Origin: Diplonema japonicum
Taxonomy: Eukaryota > Euglenozoa > Diplonemea > Diplonemida > Diplonemidae
Direction: 5' to 3'
Assembly: GCA_964019335.1 (NCBI GenBank)
Contig: OZ025721.1
Span: 440,001 to 460,000 of the forward strand
DNA length: 20,000 nt
Part shown: piece by piece, positions 6,716 to 14,172 of the stretch
Layout: every line of letters starts with the position of its first letter
How positions within the stretch are numbered: the stretch's first letter is position 1
Made by a program: the position numbers and the translations under genes
The notes under the pieces: generated by a model
Database searches by the model: none
Seen by the model: only the letters and a program-made list of their open reading frames with translations
Told to the model about the DNA's origin: nothing

Positions 6716-7873
6716 ATGCCGAGCACCCTGCGGATTGAGAAGACGGTCACTGAAGTTTCGTCAATGAACCCCTTTTTCGACCGGGATGTGCCGGAGGTCA
6801 GCGTCCCCGTGCGTCCCAAGATCGGCCCGCGAACGGCCCCGGAGACGCAGCTCCGGCTTCTCCAAAAGTACATCTCGCAGTTCCAGTACAATTTCCTCCC
6901 GAGAACGTTTTTCAACTGTTTCAAGTATAGGCCCCTGAACAGGATACTGGAGACCGCGAAGGAGGTCGTAAAAGAGTCCCTTCCGATTAGATGCTTGGAG
7001 GCGACGTTTTTGGCGGTTTACCTGACGCAAGATCTGAAATGGTTTGACAGGTGCCCTCTGACGTTCAAAACGGTTTTTCACGGACAGACCTGCAGGCACA
7101 TCGTCCTCGCTGTGAAGTGCGAAGGGAAGGGTTGGGGCGCTCTTGGGCTGAGCCGGAAGGACGATCTAATGTACAAAAAGCTCAAGGACCAAACACTGCC
7201 GGAACTGGTCGACGACTACAGGGAAGCGTACCGCCGCCATGGGCACGAGGTGCTCGCTGTGAAGGTCGGTCTTCCTGTGTCCCACAACAGCACATCAAGC
7301 CTGACTCCTTGTTGGAGATTTTTGTGCCTGAGCTACAAGAACCACAGCCAAGAGGAGATCACAGAGAGCCTCAACAAGTACAGCGACATCGCGAAAAAAC
7401 TGGCCGCAGAGTGGGAAGGGATGCGGCACCAGACAAGGAACGCAAGACTGGTTAAGAAGGTCGCTCCACCACCTATCTTGACACCCGCGCCTCTCTCCTC
7501 CGAGAGGTCTTCTAGCGACTGTGAAGACGATGAGGACGGGTCGGAACAGTACAACGACGAGGCCGAGATGGAGGACTCCGATGGGGACGAGACCAACGAG
7601 GTGCTGTACTCCATCCTCGCAAGCCGGTCGCCCTTCAGGCGGAACCAGTTCAACAACCCGACGCTCGCCAAGCTTGCGGCCGCGACCCCCGCCTCTCCGA
7701 CCCAATCGCAGAAACAACAGGCAAACAGTACAACGGAAACAACAACAGCAACTACCACAACCCAAAGCGCTGAAAGCAGCGCTGTAGTAGAAACAAAGGA
7801 GGGGCAAGAAGAAGAACAAGAAGAAAAGGTAGAAGTAGAAGTAGAAAAAGAAGAAGAACAAGAGGAAAAGTGA
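6716..7873 (+). CDS. VASH: Vasohibin-family tubulin carboxypeptidase
   Basis: This 385-residue protein aligns by eye with animal vasohibins from about residue 45 to 205: PIRCLEA, FHGQTCRHIVLAV, GALGLSRKDDLMYK, TLPELVDDYREAYRRHGHEV and KVGLPVSH all have close counterparts. Vasohibins are transglutaminase-like cysteine proteases that remove the C-terminal tyrosine of alpha-tubulin, marking stable microtubules such as those of axonemes; animal enzymes need the small partner SVBP. The catalytic triad appears intact as Cys93, His128 and Ser146, with spacing close to the animal enzymes (one residue longer between His and Ser). The tail differs: beyond about residue 230 it is acidic and low-complexity, with Thr/Ser/Gln stretches and a Glu/Lys/Val-rich end. 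The start at 6716 follows a purine leader; the frame is open upstream to 6620 but there encodes only leader-like sequence. No SVBP-like ORF is visible nearby. Confidence 0.9.
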   Translation: MPSTLRIEKTVTEVSSMNPFFDRDVPEVSVPVRPKIGPRTAPETQLRLLQKYISQFQYNFLPRTFFNCFKYRPLNRILETAKEVVKESLPIRCLEATFLAVYLTQDLKWFDRCPLTFKTVFHGQTCRHIVLAVKCEGKGWGALGLSRKDDLMYKKLKDQTLPELVDDYREAYRRHGHEVLAVKVGLPVSHNSTSSLTPCWRFLCLSYKNHSQEEITESLNKYSDIAKKLAAEWEGMRHQTRNARLVKKVAPPPILTPAPLSSERSSSDCEDDEDGSEQYNDEAEMEDSDGDETNEVLYSILASRSPFRRNQFNNPTLAKLAAATPASPTQSQKQQANSTTETTTATTTTQSAESSAVVETKEGQEEEQEEKVEVEVEKEEEQEEK

Positions 7874-7888
7874 AGAAAATAAAAGACA

Positions 7889-7933
7889 GTCCCTGTTTTT
7901 GCTTCCACTTTTCAATTCATTTAATCCATTCAG
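7889..7933 (+). promoter_or_regulatory. Pyrimidine-rich tract and CAG before the Sec3 gene
   Basis: Within the 121-bp spacer a T/C-rich tract (7889-7930) ends in ATTCAG at 7933. A G-run leader (GGGGGGG near 7940) and A/G-rich DNA follow, then the ATG at 7995. Candidate trans-splice acceptor (inference). Confidence 0.5.
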
Positions 7934-7994
7934 CGGAGCGGGGGGGTTGGGAGGGAAAGAAGAAAGAGAAGAAGAAGAAAGGAAGAAAAACCAC

Positions 7995-10832
7995 ATGGCG
8001 GATGTAGGAGGTGGTCTGGCTGACTCGAAGTCGAAGGAGTTCGAGCAGCTTGCGAAGGTAGTGCATCAGATCGACGGTGAGGTGCTCCTCACCGGTGTGT
8101 CTGCGCTGCAGACTATTAAGCGTACTGGGAAGTCTGCTTTGAAGAAAAGTCGTGTCCTGGCCGTGACAAAATCTCTTTGCGGGAAGCACTTCAACCTGTA
8201 CCTGTTGAAGAAGGAGAACAACAGCGTGAAGGAGAAATGCAGGCTCAAGATAGGAACGCTCCTGGCGGAGAAAGACCACGAGCTGACCCTCCACCTCGAG
8301 GACGAGGTCCTGGTCCTGAGCCTACGAACAGGGAAGGAACGAGATTACTTCCTGGCAACCTGCGACAGATATTTAAGAGAAAATAGAAGATCAATGCCCG
8401 TGAGCAGTTTTCAAAACCTGGACATCCCAAGTCCCGATACACCAGTTAAAAAGCAGAGTACCGTAGTGGAAGAAAAGAAAGGGCTGCTCACACAGGCTGA
8501 TGACGACGCGCTGGCACTGATCCTAACGAAGTACGAGAAGACGGGGAACAACGATGCGAGGCAGCTGAGAGATCATGTAAACGGCATTATCGCACAGCTT
8601 CAAACGGAAAACGCTGCAACCATCGTGCAGGGCGAGAAGGAGTGGTCTGGCCTCGTCGATAAATTCGAGACAATGGCGTGGGAGCTCAGCAATGTACAAG
8701 CCCGGCTTGTTCAGTTCACCAACAACCTCGAGAAGAAAAGCGAGAAAATCGGAATCGTGGAAAGGGAACGCGCCACCCGCGAGACGGTCCACACCAACTA
8801 CGACAAGCTCGTCTCCGAACTAGAAGGCCTCCAAGACCAATTAGAACCCGCCACACATTTCATCCAGACCCTTCACAACTCCGGGTTCGGTCCCTTAGAA
8901 CGAACCAGAATTATCGAAGCCATGAACTGGGCGAAGACATTCGACAAGAAAAACCTGGAAGGCACGTATTCCGTCGCCGCTGTAAGAAGCACCATTGCAC
9001 AGGTGGACAGTGCAAAACACAAAATGGCAGATCGGCTAGTCGAGTACCTTGAAGAAGACTTCAAGGTAATGGGAACACGTTTGAAGGCCCAATCAATGAA
9101 AAAGAAAAAACTCTCCGCGGGCAATCTGAAGTGGCGGTCGCACCAACAACACCACAACACATGGCTTCAACTCCGCCCGTTGATGCCGTCTGTTCTAAAC
9201 AAGGGCGTGACCGTCGTCATGAAACTCTGCAGAACATACGCAGGGCAGATGAAACCCTCGTACCGGCAAGAGATCCATGGGTACTTCAAAGAGTTACGAG
9301 CGAAGCTGCTAAGGAAGAAACACAAATCAGTGTTCTACCTCGGGGCCGATGTGAAGGAACTAAAAGGACTCGAGCTTCTTGCAGAGCTGAACCAAGGAAG
9401 TTACGGAAGCAGCTACGCAGCTTCGGAAGCCCCAACAATGATGAGCGTGGCACGAAGCGGGGTGTCCGCCGCAAGCGAAGAATTCGAAGAAGAACCATCC
9501 ATTCTAAACGAGCTTGGAATCTGCGTGTACAGAGGAAGCGGTTCGGGCAACATAACAGCAGGTGCTAGCGAACCATACTCATCACGCAGATCGTCGCGAA
9601 ACGGGTCCATTTCAATGGGAAGCGACGGTGTCTCTGCTCAATCCACCACAATAACCGACAAAGACGGGAAGGAACGAATCCCCCCATACACGGCCTTGAT
9701 ACAATCGATAATATGCTGCACGGAAGTCGTTCTTGCGGAACAGGAATTTCTGGAGAGAATGTTCGGCCTAACACAGGACCCCGGATCCGACGGCGATATG
9801 GTCACAATGGTGACTCATATGTTCCGTGACGATGGGCTGAAAAAACACCTCATCGCGCATGAGCTGATGGAGAGCGTTGCGTATATAAAACATGAGTGTG
9901 ACATGATGGCGTTGATCCCTGTTTCGCTTGTGGTGTCGCAGCTACAAGATGCCATGTCCAGCAGGTCGACCGTTCTTTCCGACGTTCTTCAAAGCGTAGG
10001 CGGCGGTGTCAAGGACGCGCTATTCGAGTGGCAGGAACAACAGCTCAAAACCGTTGACAAGTACAAAACGGACATTAAACACTGCACCGTCCTGCCTTGC
10101 TTCATCCGGTTCAAACTGTTCATCAAAAGGCTTGAATCAATGTGCGCACCCATTCCACTCACCGCACCCTTCGAAATAGTACAGAACATCATCGATGTGG
10201 TGTGCAAGTCGATGTTCAACAGACTGGCGTATCTGTGCGAGACGGATTCGAAGTACAAGGATTTTTTTTATATTAAAAATCTGTCGTACTTCTTGGAGTT
10301 CATGAAGGATGCGAGGATGGTTCCGTCCGGGCTCACGGAGAAACTGCTCAGCAAGCAGTTCGAGCGGACGGAGCAGCTGGAACGAACAAGGAAGGACAAG
10401 GAGCGCCAGTACATCGTGAACACGCTGCTTCAAGATGTCTTCGCGACGCTGTTTGAATTCATCGATGCTGCTGAGAAGTGTTTAGAAGCCAACTCGCAAA
10501 AAGTTGAAGAACTCAATATGCACCAACGGTTCAGCCACAGTAGTGTGGAAGCTCTTCTCAGCCAAACCCGGCTCAAGACGGTGCAATCGCAGATCCACGT
10601 TGTGTACAAAAGGCAGAACAAACACTTCTTCGAGCACACGACATCTAGAGACCAGTTCATCAACCTGCTGTTCCACAACACCTGGGAGGCCACCAAGGCC
10701 TACATCCTTGACAACTGGGCGCGGCTCCAATCCCTGCTCCACAAATGCTACCCGCAGCTCCTCAAGGCCTACAGCTGCGATGTTACCCGCATCACCTCCA
10801 TCCTCGACCAGCAGAATCTTGGAGGGACGTGA
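7995..10832 (+). CDS. SEC3: Exocyst complex component Sec3 (EXOC1)
   Basis: The 945-residue product is close to the usual length of EXOC1 (about 900). The N-terminal section (about residues 30-135) has the beta-rich, basic character of the Sec3 PH-like phosphoinositide-binding domain. A helical, coiled-coil-prone section (about 165-360) follows, then a long all-helical C-terminal region typical of Sec3 and related tethering subunits. The segment around IDVVCKSMFNRLAYL with DSKYKDFFYIKNLSYFLEFM resembles the conserved C-terminal Sec3 core. Sec3 is the exocyst subunit that marks sites on the plasma membrane where secretory vesicles are tethered. A Ser/Gly-rich linker (about 490-560, SSRRSSRNGSISMGS) is likely disordered. 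No introns are needed. The start at 7995 follows CCAC in an A/G-rich leader; an in-frame ATG at 7899 lies upstream of the predicted acceptor and would add only low-complexity residues. Confidence 0.8.
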   Translation: MADVGGGLADSKSKEFEQLAKVVHQIDGEVLLTGVSALQTIKRTGKSALKKSRVLAVTKSLCGKHFNLYLLKKENNSVKEKCRLKIGTLLAEKDHELTLHLEDEVLVLSLRTGKERDYFLATCDRYLRENRRSMPVSSFQNLDIPSPDTPVKKQSTVVEEKKGLLTQADDDALALILTKYEKTGNNDARQLRDHVNGIIAQLQTENAATIVQGEKEWSGLVDKFETMAWELSNVQARLVQFTNNLEKKSEKIGIVERERATRETVHTNYDKLVSELEGLQDQLEPATHFIQTLHNSGFGPLERTRIIEAMNWAKTFDKKNLEGTYSVAAVRSTIAQVDSAKHKMADRLVEYLEEDFKVMGTRLKAQSMKKKKLSAGNLKWRSHQQHHNTWLQLRPLMPSVLNKGVTVVMKLCRTYAGQMKPSYRQEIHGYFKELRAKLLRKKHKSVFYLGADVKELKGLELLAELNQGSYGSSYAASEAPTMMSVARSGVSAASEEFEEEPSILNELGICVYRGSGSGNITAGASEPYSSRRSSRNGSISMGSDGVSAQSTTITDKDGKERIPPYTALIQSIICCTEVVLAEQEFLERMFGLTQDPGSDGDMVTMVTHMFRDDGLKKHLIAHELMESVAYIKHECDMMALIPVSLVVSQLQDAMSSRSTVLSDVLQSVGGGVKDALFEWQEQQLKTVDKYKTDIKHCTVLPCFIRFKLFIKRLESMCAPIPLTAPFEIVQNIIDVVCKSMFNRLAYLCETDSKYKDFFYIKNLSYFLEFMKDARMVPSGLTEKLLSKQFERTEQLERTRKDKERQYIVNTLLQDVFATLFEFIDAAEKCLEANSQKVEELNMHQRFSHSSVEALLSQTRLKTVQSQIHVVYKRQNKHFFEHTTSRDQFINLLFHNTWEATKAYILDNWARLQSLLHKCYPQLLKAYSCDVTRITSILDQQNLGGT

Positions 10833-10878
10833 TGGAAAAAAAAAAAAAAAAAAAATAGATGGGGGGAAGAAAAAAAAG

Positions 10879-10911
10879 TTTTTCTTTGTTATACTTGCGC
10901 TGAACCAAAAG
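10879..10911 (+). promoter_or_regulatory. Weak pyrimidine tract and AG before the acyl-CoA dehydrogenase gene
   Basis: A short T-rich tract (10879-10895) is followed by AAAAG at 10911. It is weaker than the other sites but occupies the same place in a 120-bp spacer. An out-of-frame ATG lies at 10915. Confidence 0.3.
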
Positions 10912-10952
10912 AAAATGACAAAAAAAGAAGAAGAAAACAACACAAAAAGAAA

Positions 10953-12435
10953 ATGGCGGGCCTCGATGCAAAGACAGGAAAGGGTCACCACGAGTTTGGG
11001 CTCTTGAAGGACGAGCTTCCAAGGGAGCTTGAGATGTTCAAGGGAAGGTTGTCTCCTAGGTTCTTCGAGATGAGGAAGAAGGTATAGGGGGGGGAAAGAA
11101 AAAAAAAAAAGAAACACTCATTCCCAACAGATCATTAGCTTCATCAAGGAGGACATCCTCCCCGAGATGGACACGTACGCCAGGCAGAAGGCGCAGCTCG
11201 AGAAGGAGGCTGAGCACTCAACTTTGGCACCGGAGCCGCCCATCTTGAAGGTTTGCAGAGAGAAGGCGAGGGCGAGGGGTTTGATGAACTTCTTCCTCCC
11301 GGAGGTCTGCAAGCTGACCGTACTGGAGTATTCCCCCATCGCGGAGATCTTGGGTACGGTGCCCCTCGCCAACTATGCCATGAACTGCTCGGCACCGGAC
11401 ACTGGAAACATGGAGGTCCTTGAAAGGTACGGCACACCGGAGCAAAAAAGACAATGGTTGGAACCCCTCCTGGAAGGGAAGATCAGGTCTGCCTTCGCCA
11501 TGACCGAGCCGGGTGTTGCTTCCAGTGACGCGACCAACATCTGCTCGACGATTACCAGTATGGAAAGAAAAAAAAAAGAAAAAAAAATAGGGGACGGCAG
11601 TGACTACATCATCAACGGGCACAAGTGGTACATCAGCGGGGCCATCAGGCCGGAGTGCAAGGTGTTCATTTTCCTGGGGAGGAACTCGTTCGAGGGCCCG
11701 ATCCACAGGCAGCACTCCATGATGATCGTCCCCAAGGACCTCCCGGGGATCAAGATCCTGAGGCCCCTCGCCGTCTTTGGACACGAGCACGACCACGCAG
11801 AGATCATCTTCGACAATGTAAGGGTCCCTGCCGCCAACATGCTGTTGGGTGAGGGGAAGGGCTTCGAGATCGCGCAGGGGAGGCTGGGGCCCGGCAGGAT
11901 CCACCACTGCATGCGTACCATTGGTGTTGCAGAGGCAGCACTCGACTCCATTCTGTTCAGGGTGCAGGGAAGACATGCTTTTGGGAGCGTGCTTGCGAAG
12001 AAGGACACTATTAGGCAGCAGATCGCAGAAGCGAGACTTGACATCACCAAGTCCCGTCTCCTGTGCTACATGGCAGCCTGTGAGGCTGATGACAAGGGGT
12101 TCAAGGCAGCACGCACGGCCATCTCCATGACTAAGGTGGACGCGCCACGAATGTGCTTGGCCCTGCTCGACAACGCCATTCAGATCCATGGTGCACATGG
12201 TATCTCCCAGGACTCCCACCTCTCGGACCTTTTTGCGAACATCCGTACTCTGCGTGTTGCTGACGGCCCGGACATCGTTCACCTGAACACCATCGCCAAG
12301 GAGGAACTCAAGAGGAAGCCCACCACCTTGGGCATGACAGTGTCGGGCATCAACACTAACATCGAGAAGTACGGGAAGTTCAAACACCACAAGCCCATCA
12401 TCGGGAAGAGGGGTGCCATGATTTCCAGGCTCTGA
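10953..12435 (+). CDS. Acyl-CoA dehydrogenase, ACAD10/ACAD11 type, with peroxisomal targeting signal
   Basis: My model joins 10953-11081, 11131-11557 and 11591-12435 (466 residues). The product is an FAD-dependent flavoenzyme that oxidises acyl-CoA to trans-2-enoyl-CoA at the start of beta-oxidation. Diagnostic segments are NCSAPDTGNMEVLERYG, the flavin-side signature FAMTEPGVASSDATN, VINGxKW-like YIINGHKWYISG, QIHGAHGISQD and RVADGPDIVHL, all typical of the ACAD10/11 subgroup. The protein ends in SRL, a consensus PTS1, which suggests a peroxisomal location. The first intron has an in-frame stop (GTATAG). The second, 33 bp long, lies in an open frame; removing it restores ITRDGSDYIING, whereas leaving it in inserts MERKKKEKK into a conserved loop. 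No acyltransferase or kinase domain is fused to it, unlike animal ACAD10/11. Substrate chain length cannot be read from the sequence. Confidence 0.88.
11082..11130 (+). other. Intron 1 of the acyl-CoA dehydrogenase gene (49 bp)
   Basis: The donor is GTATAG after codon AAG, the acceptor CCAACAG before ATC; phase 0. The body is G8 and A-rich. The frame has an immediate stop at 11085, so splicing is required to link the N-terminal exon. Confidence 0.85.
11558..11590 (+). other. Hidden 33-bp intron 2 of the acyl-CoA dehydrogenase gene
   Basis: It runs from GTATGG to AATAG with an A-rich body. The length is a multiple of three and there is no in-frame stop, so ORF callers read through it. Splicing makes the junction codon AGG (Arg) and yields RDGSDYIING, the expected family sequence. 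Confidence 0.75.
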
Positions 12436-12465
12436 TGATTTGAAAAGGACTCCATTATATTAAGC

Positions 12466-12496
<31 letters not shown>

Positions 12497-13488
12497 GTAC
12501 CCTTCCCCCCTTCCTTTGCTCATTTTCTTTTCGGTGCGGGGAGCGTGCTTGTGGAGGCGACTTAAAAAAGAAAAAGAAGAAGAAAAAAAAAAAAAGAACA
12601 AAAAGTTTTTTTTTTTTTTTTTTGCTTTTTTTTTTGGAAATTCGCCTGAGGGATTTTTTTTGAATGGGGTTCCCCCCCCCCCCCCCCAATGAAACGATAT
12701 TTTCTTTTCTTTTCTTTTCTCCCCCCCCCCCCCTGCTCCACACCTCCTCGCTTTCGTCTGCGGTACACTCCTGCTTAAGACATTAAATATAATTTATCTT
12801 TTTTAAAAAAAAAAGCCGGTGATGTGCACACTCACATACTGGAGAGGATCTTTTAAATTATATAAAAAAAAAAGGCCCCCCTTCCCGTTTCTTCTTTTTT
12901 TCACAATTGTCTTACGAAAGTCCCGTTTTTTTTGGGGGGGTAACTGCGATGACTAGGATAGGTGAGCAAAAAAAAAAAAAAAAAAATGCAATCCTTTGAA
13001 TCTAGTAAACAATAAGTTCACTTCGTTTGTTTCATCCCTTTTTTTTTTTTTTTTTTTTTTTTGTTTCCCCTCCTTCCTTTTTTTTTTTCACTTGTTTTAA
13101 CGTGGGATAATAGAAAAAAGAAAAAAAAAAAAAGAAAAAAAAAGAGAAAGAAAAAAGAAAAGGGGTGGAGCAAGAAGTTTTTTTTCCCCTCGTGTGTGTG
13201 TCTCGGTTTTTTCCTTGTTGAACATATAAAGAAAATGGGGGAGGGGGAAGTGATACTTTTTTTTTTTTCCTTTTGTTTTACGAAAACTTTTTTTGAACAA
13301 AAAAAAAGGGGGGGGGGAAACTGAGGGGGAAAAAAAAAAAGAAAAAAAAAAATTGTGTGGAATTTTTCCCTTTTTTTTTTTTTTTCTTTCTTCTCGTAAA
13401 ACTTTTTTCCCCTCTTTTTTTTTTTTTTTTTTTTTTATTTCTACAAACCCGAACACCATTATTTCCCAGGCCTTTACACTGTCATGAT
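12436..13488. other. 1,053-bp low-complexity intergenic region
   Basis: No gene is supported on either strand. It contains A27 (12466-12492), C16 (12672-12687), C13 (12721-12733), a CTTTT microsatellite (about 12700-12720), many T and A runs from 13038 to 13440 and short mixed-sequence islands (12500-12560, 12735-12860, 12938-12966). I checked the islands for tRNA boxes, snRNA motifs and C/D boxes and saw no convincing set. Confidence 0.7.
13405..13469 (+). promoter_or_regulatory. Pyrimidine tract and CCCAG before the cold-shock gene
   Basis: A T/C tract (from 13405) runs through ATTTCCCAG with AG at 13468-13469, 19 bp before the ATG at 13489. This is a strong 3' splice-site shape. The retained leader would contain ATGATATGA (13484-13492), a two-codon uORF whose stop overlaps the main start. 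Confidence 0.5.
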
Positions 13489-13626
13489 ATGAACAAGGGT
13501 CATGTTGTTAAGTGGGTGGAAGGAAAGGACTTCGGTTTTTTAGAAGCTGATGCTTTTGATGAAGATGTGTTCGTGCACTCAACAAGCTTCACTGGAAGGG
13601 GACTGATACAGGTACTTTGGGGCGGG

Positions 13627-13657
<31 letters not shown>

Positions 13658-14036
13658 AGGGTGAACGAGTTTACTTCGACATCAGCACCAACAAGCAATC
13701 AGGCAGACGGCTAGAAGCCACCAACGTGACTGGCCCGGGTGTAGATACAAGGCAGCCCAAAACTACCCGAAGGGACCGAGAAGGCCGAGGCCCCAATGCT
13801 GCCCCATCTGAGTCGTCAAGTGAGGCTTCCGATCGTGACCGGAGGAAAACCCAGCACAGAGAGAGGGACAACAGAGACAGAGACAGGGACAGGGACAGAA
13901 GACGTGAGTCAAGGCGAAGGTTTAAAAAACAAAAAAAAAAAAAAAAAAACAAAACAAAAAAAAAATCAGACGCCGCAGCAGTACCCCAATCAGCGACTCG
14001 TCTTCGCAAAGCAGGAGACGCAGACGAAGGAGGTGA
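13489..14036 (+). CDS. Cold-shock domain protein with RS/RD-rich tail
   Basis: My model joins 13489-13611, 13660-13919 and 13970-14036 (149 residues). Residues 1-63 form a cold-shock domain: VVKWVEGKDFGFLEA carries the RNP1-like motif (Lys13, Phe15, Phe17) and DVFVHSTSF the RNP2-like motif (26-34), continuing after the first intron with GERVYFDISTNK. Such domains bind single-stranded RNA or DNA. The rest is a charged tail with RDRDRDRDRR repeats and, in my splice model, an SSSQS segment between two Arg runs ending RRRRRRR, similar to RS domains of splicing and mRNA-binding proteins. The first intron is well supported. The second donor is less certain: GTGAGT at 13904 is an alternative, but it gives a frame that reads into polyphenylalanine. 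Likely an mRNA-binding protein of the nucleus or cytoplasm. Confidence 0.75.
13612..13659 (+). other. Intron 1 of the cold-shock gene (48 bp)
   Basis: GTACTT to CCTAG, phase 0; the body is essentially A28. Splicing joins ...GRGLIQ to GERVYFD, as expected across a cold-shock domain. The read-through frame stops at its last codon (TAG). Confidence 0.85.
13920..13969 (+). other. Intron 2 of the cold-shock gene (50 bp, donor uncertain)
   Basis: GTTTAA to ATCAG, phase 2, with an A-rich body. It is chosen because it gives an Arg/Ser-rich C-terminus ending at a stop at 14034-14036. The better-looking donor GTGAGT at 13904 yields a frame running into T/C-derived phenylalanines. Confidence 0.55.
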
Positions 14037-14056
14037 TGGGGGCTACGAGAGTGTGG

Positions 14057-14113
14057 TTTTTTTTTTTTTTTTCCTTTTTTTTTTCCCCCCCATTGCTTTA
14101 TTTCTTGTATTAG
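14057..14113 (+). promoter_or_regulatory. Pyrimidine tract and TTAG before the LRR/EF-hand gene
   Basis: A long T/C tract (14057-14110) ends at TATTAG (AG 14112-14113). A purine leader with GGGCGGGAGGGG and A/G DNA follows, to the ATG at 14173. The spacer is 136 bp. Candidate trans-splice acceptor (inference). Confidence 0.5.
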
Positions 14114-14172
14114 GGCGGGAGGGGTGTTATCTGAGAAAAGAAGAAGAAGAAGAAAAAAAGAGGGAAAATAAA

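Noticed and set aside
11558-11600. Alternative 43-bp version of the dehydrogenase intron ending at GGCAG
   Set aside because: It shifts the reading frame and destroys the conserved DGSDYIING segment.
12800-12970. Possible small RNA (GTGATG and GCGATGAC boxes)
   Set aside because: The boxes are imperfect and no matching D box, closing stem or Sm site was found.
13904-13969. Alternative cold-shock intron with a GTGAGT donor
   Set aside because: The donor matches consensus, but every available acceptor leads into a frame without an RS tail that runs into polyphenylalanine. Kept only as an alternative.
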